Positions 63,614 to 64,000 of a stretch of 64,000 bases of DNA are shown here, in pieces. The DNA lies in NCBI RefSeq assembly GCF_014640295.1, contig NZ_BMGR01000020.1:1-64000 (forward strand), read 5' to 3'. A program made the translations under genes and the position numbers. The first letter of the stretch is position 1. Each line of letters starts with the position of its first letter. This stretch comes from Paenibacillus abyssi (GTDB taxonomy: Bacteria > Bacillota > Bacilli > Paenibacillales > Paenibacillaceae). The notes beneath the pieces are model-generated. The model saw nothing but the letters and a program-made list of their open reading frames with translations. It had not been told where the DNA came from and searched no databases.

Positions 63614-64000
63614 TTACAACGAACCGCCGCTATAATCAATTTGCTGTTTATCGGCATGGCGGGCAAGCGCCAGATCGATGAGTGCATCAAGCAGCTCCCG
63701 GTAGGAAACGCCCGTTTCCTTCCACATGAGCGGGTACATGCTGAACGGCGTAAAGCCCGGCATCGTATTGACTTCATTAATGAGCAGCTGTCCATCGGAC
63801 TTGCGCATGAAGAAATCGACACGCGACAAGCCGGAGCCGTCTATCGCCATAAAAGCGCGCAGCGCCATGTCCCGCACTGCTTGCGCCGTTTCATCCGGAA
63901 TTTCAGCAGGAATCTGCATGACGGACTTGCCATCCATGTACTTCGCTTTATAATCATAAAATTCGCTGGAAGAAATGACTTCGCCCGGAACTGAGGCTCG
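63614..64000 (-). CDS. D-alanine--D-alanine ligase, C-terminal part (runs off the window)
   Basis: 129 codons of the ATP-grasp enzyme that makes the D-Ala-D-Ala of peptidoglycan; the start lies beyond 64000. Visible are SSSEFYDYKAKYMDG, SRVDFFMR with a metal Asp, and LINEVNTMPGFTPFSMYP with the second metal site and the NTMPG block. It reads on the minus strand toward the small gene and uvsE, 21 bp away from the former. Confidence 0.93.
   Translation of the reverse strand, partial: RASVPGEVISSSEFYDYKAKYMDGKSVMQIPAEIPDETAQAVRDMALRAFMAIDGSGLSRVDFFMRKSDGQLLINEVNTMPGFTPFSMYPLMWKETGVSYRELLDALIDLALARHADKQQIDYSGGSL

Overview
The window looks like a chromosome segment of a spore-forming, low-to-mid GC Gram-positive of the Paenibacillus type. 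The evidence is a small acid-soluble spore protein (SspI), a UvsE-type spore/UV endonuclease, CUT1 sugar importers with lipoprotein binding proteins and no ATPase of their own, a class D sortase with an LPDTA substrate, strong Shine-Dalgarno sites and frequent TTG/GTG starts. No rRNA, tRNA or CRISPR array was seen. Almost every gene reads on the minus strand.

Region 1 (about 0.1-18.1 kb) is a carbohydrate (probably beta-mannan or mannooligosaccharide) uptake and degradation locus. Reading on the minus strand, a LacI-type regulator is followed by a lipoprotein binding protein with its own promoter and terminator. Then comes an eleven-gene run: a very large secreted binding protein, a permease pair, an NHL-propeller/TPR membrane protein, a YIP1 membrane protein, a DUF5696 membrane-anchored protein, a second permease pair, a GH26 enzyme, a PhyH-type dioxygenase and a GH113 enzyme. 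Between the regulator and the lipoprotein gene lies a decayed C-terminal stub of a second binding protein.

Region 2 (18.2-23.7 kb) is a MacB-like export cluster: two ABC ATPases, one large FtsX-type permease and one membrane-fusion lipoprotein. One ATPase carries an AbrB-like C-terminal domain. An A+T-rich gap of about 1.2 kb follows, holding a 51-codon membrane ORF and several hairpins.

Region 3 (24.9-30.1 kb) is housekeeping: a TrmH/SpoU methyltransferase, a Ktr potassium regulator, sspI, an orphan phnM-type amidohydrolase, and a purine permease behind a guanine-type riboswitch.

Region 4 (30.1-42.5 kb) is a 12.36-kb integrative element in the 3' end of guaA, bounded by a 16-bp direct repeat and by paired 9-bp arm-like sites. 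It carries a tyrosine integrase, a DUF3173 Xis-like protein, a pMV158-type rolling-circle Rep with a recognisable double-strand origin (the loop holds the pMV158 nick sequence), an FtsK/TcpA-like ATPase, a membrane protein gene with an in-frame TGA, an Xre repressor, and a complete type I restriction system. That system has the order hsdM-hsdS-prrC-hsdR, like the E. coli prr locus. The ATPase between hsdS and hsdR has the PrrC anticodon-nuclease residues at the PrrC spacing, and hsdS has an EcoR124-like TAEL repeat.

Region 5 (42.5-64 kb) is core chromosome: guaA; a MoxR ATPase/DUF58/transglutaminase set; a diguanylate cyclase; a peroxiredoxin with an ABC-2 exporter; an LCP cell-wall ligase; hemL; a sortase D with its substrate; an inositol-monophosphatase family enzyme; a TauE exporter; fabI; uvsE; and the 3' part of ddl, which runs off the right edge.
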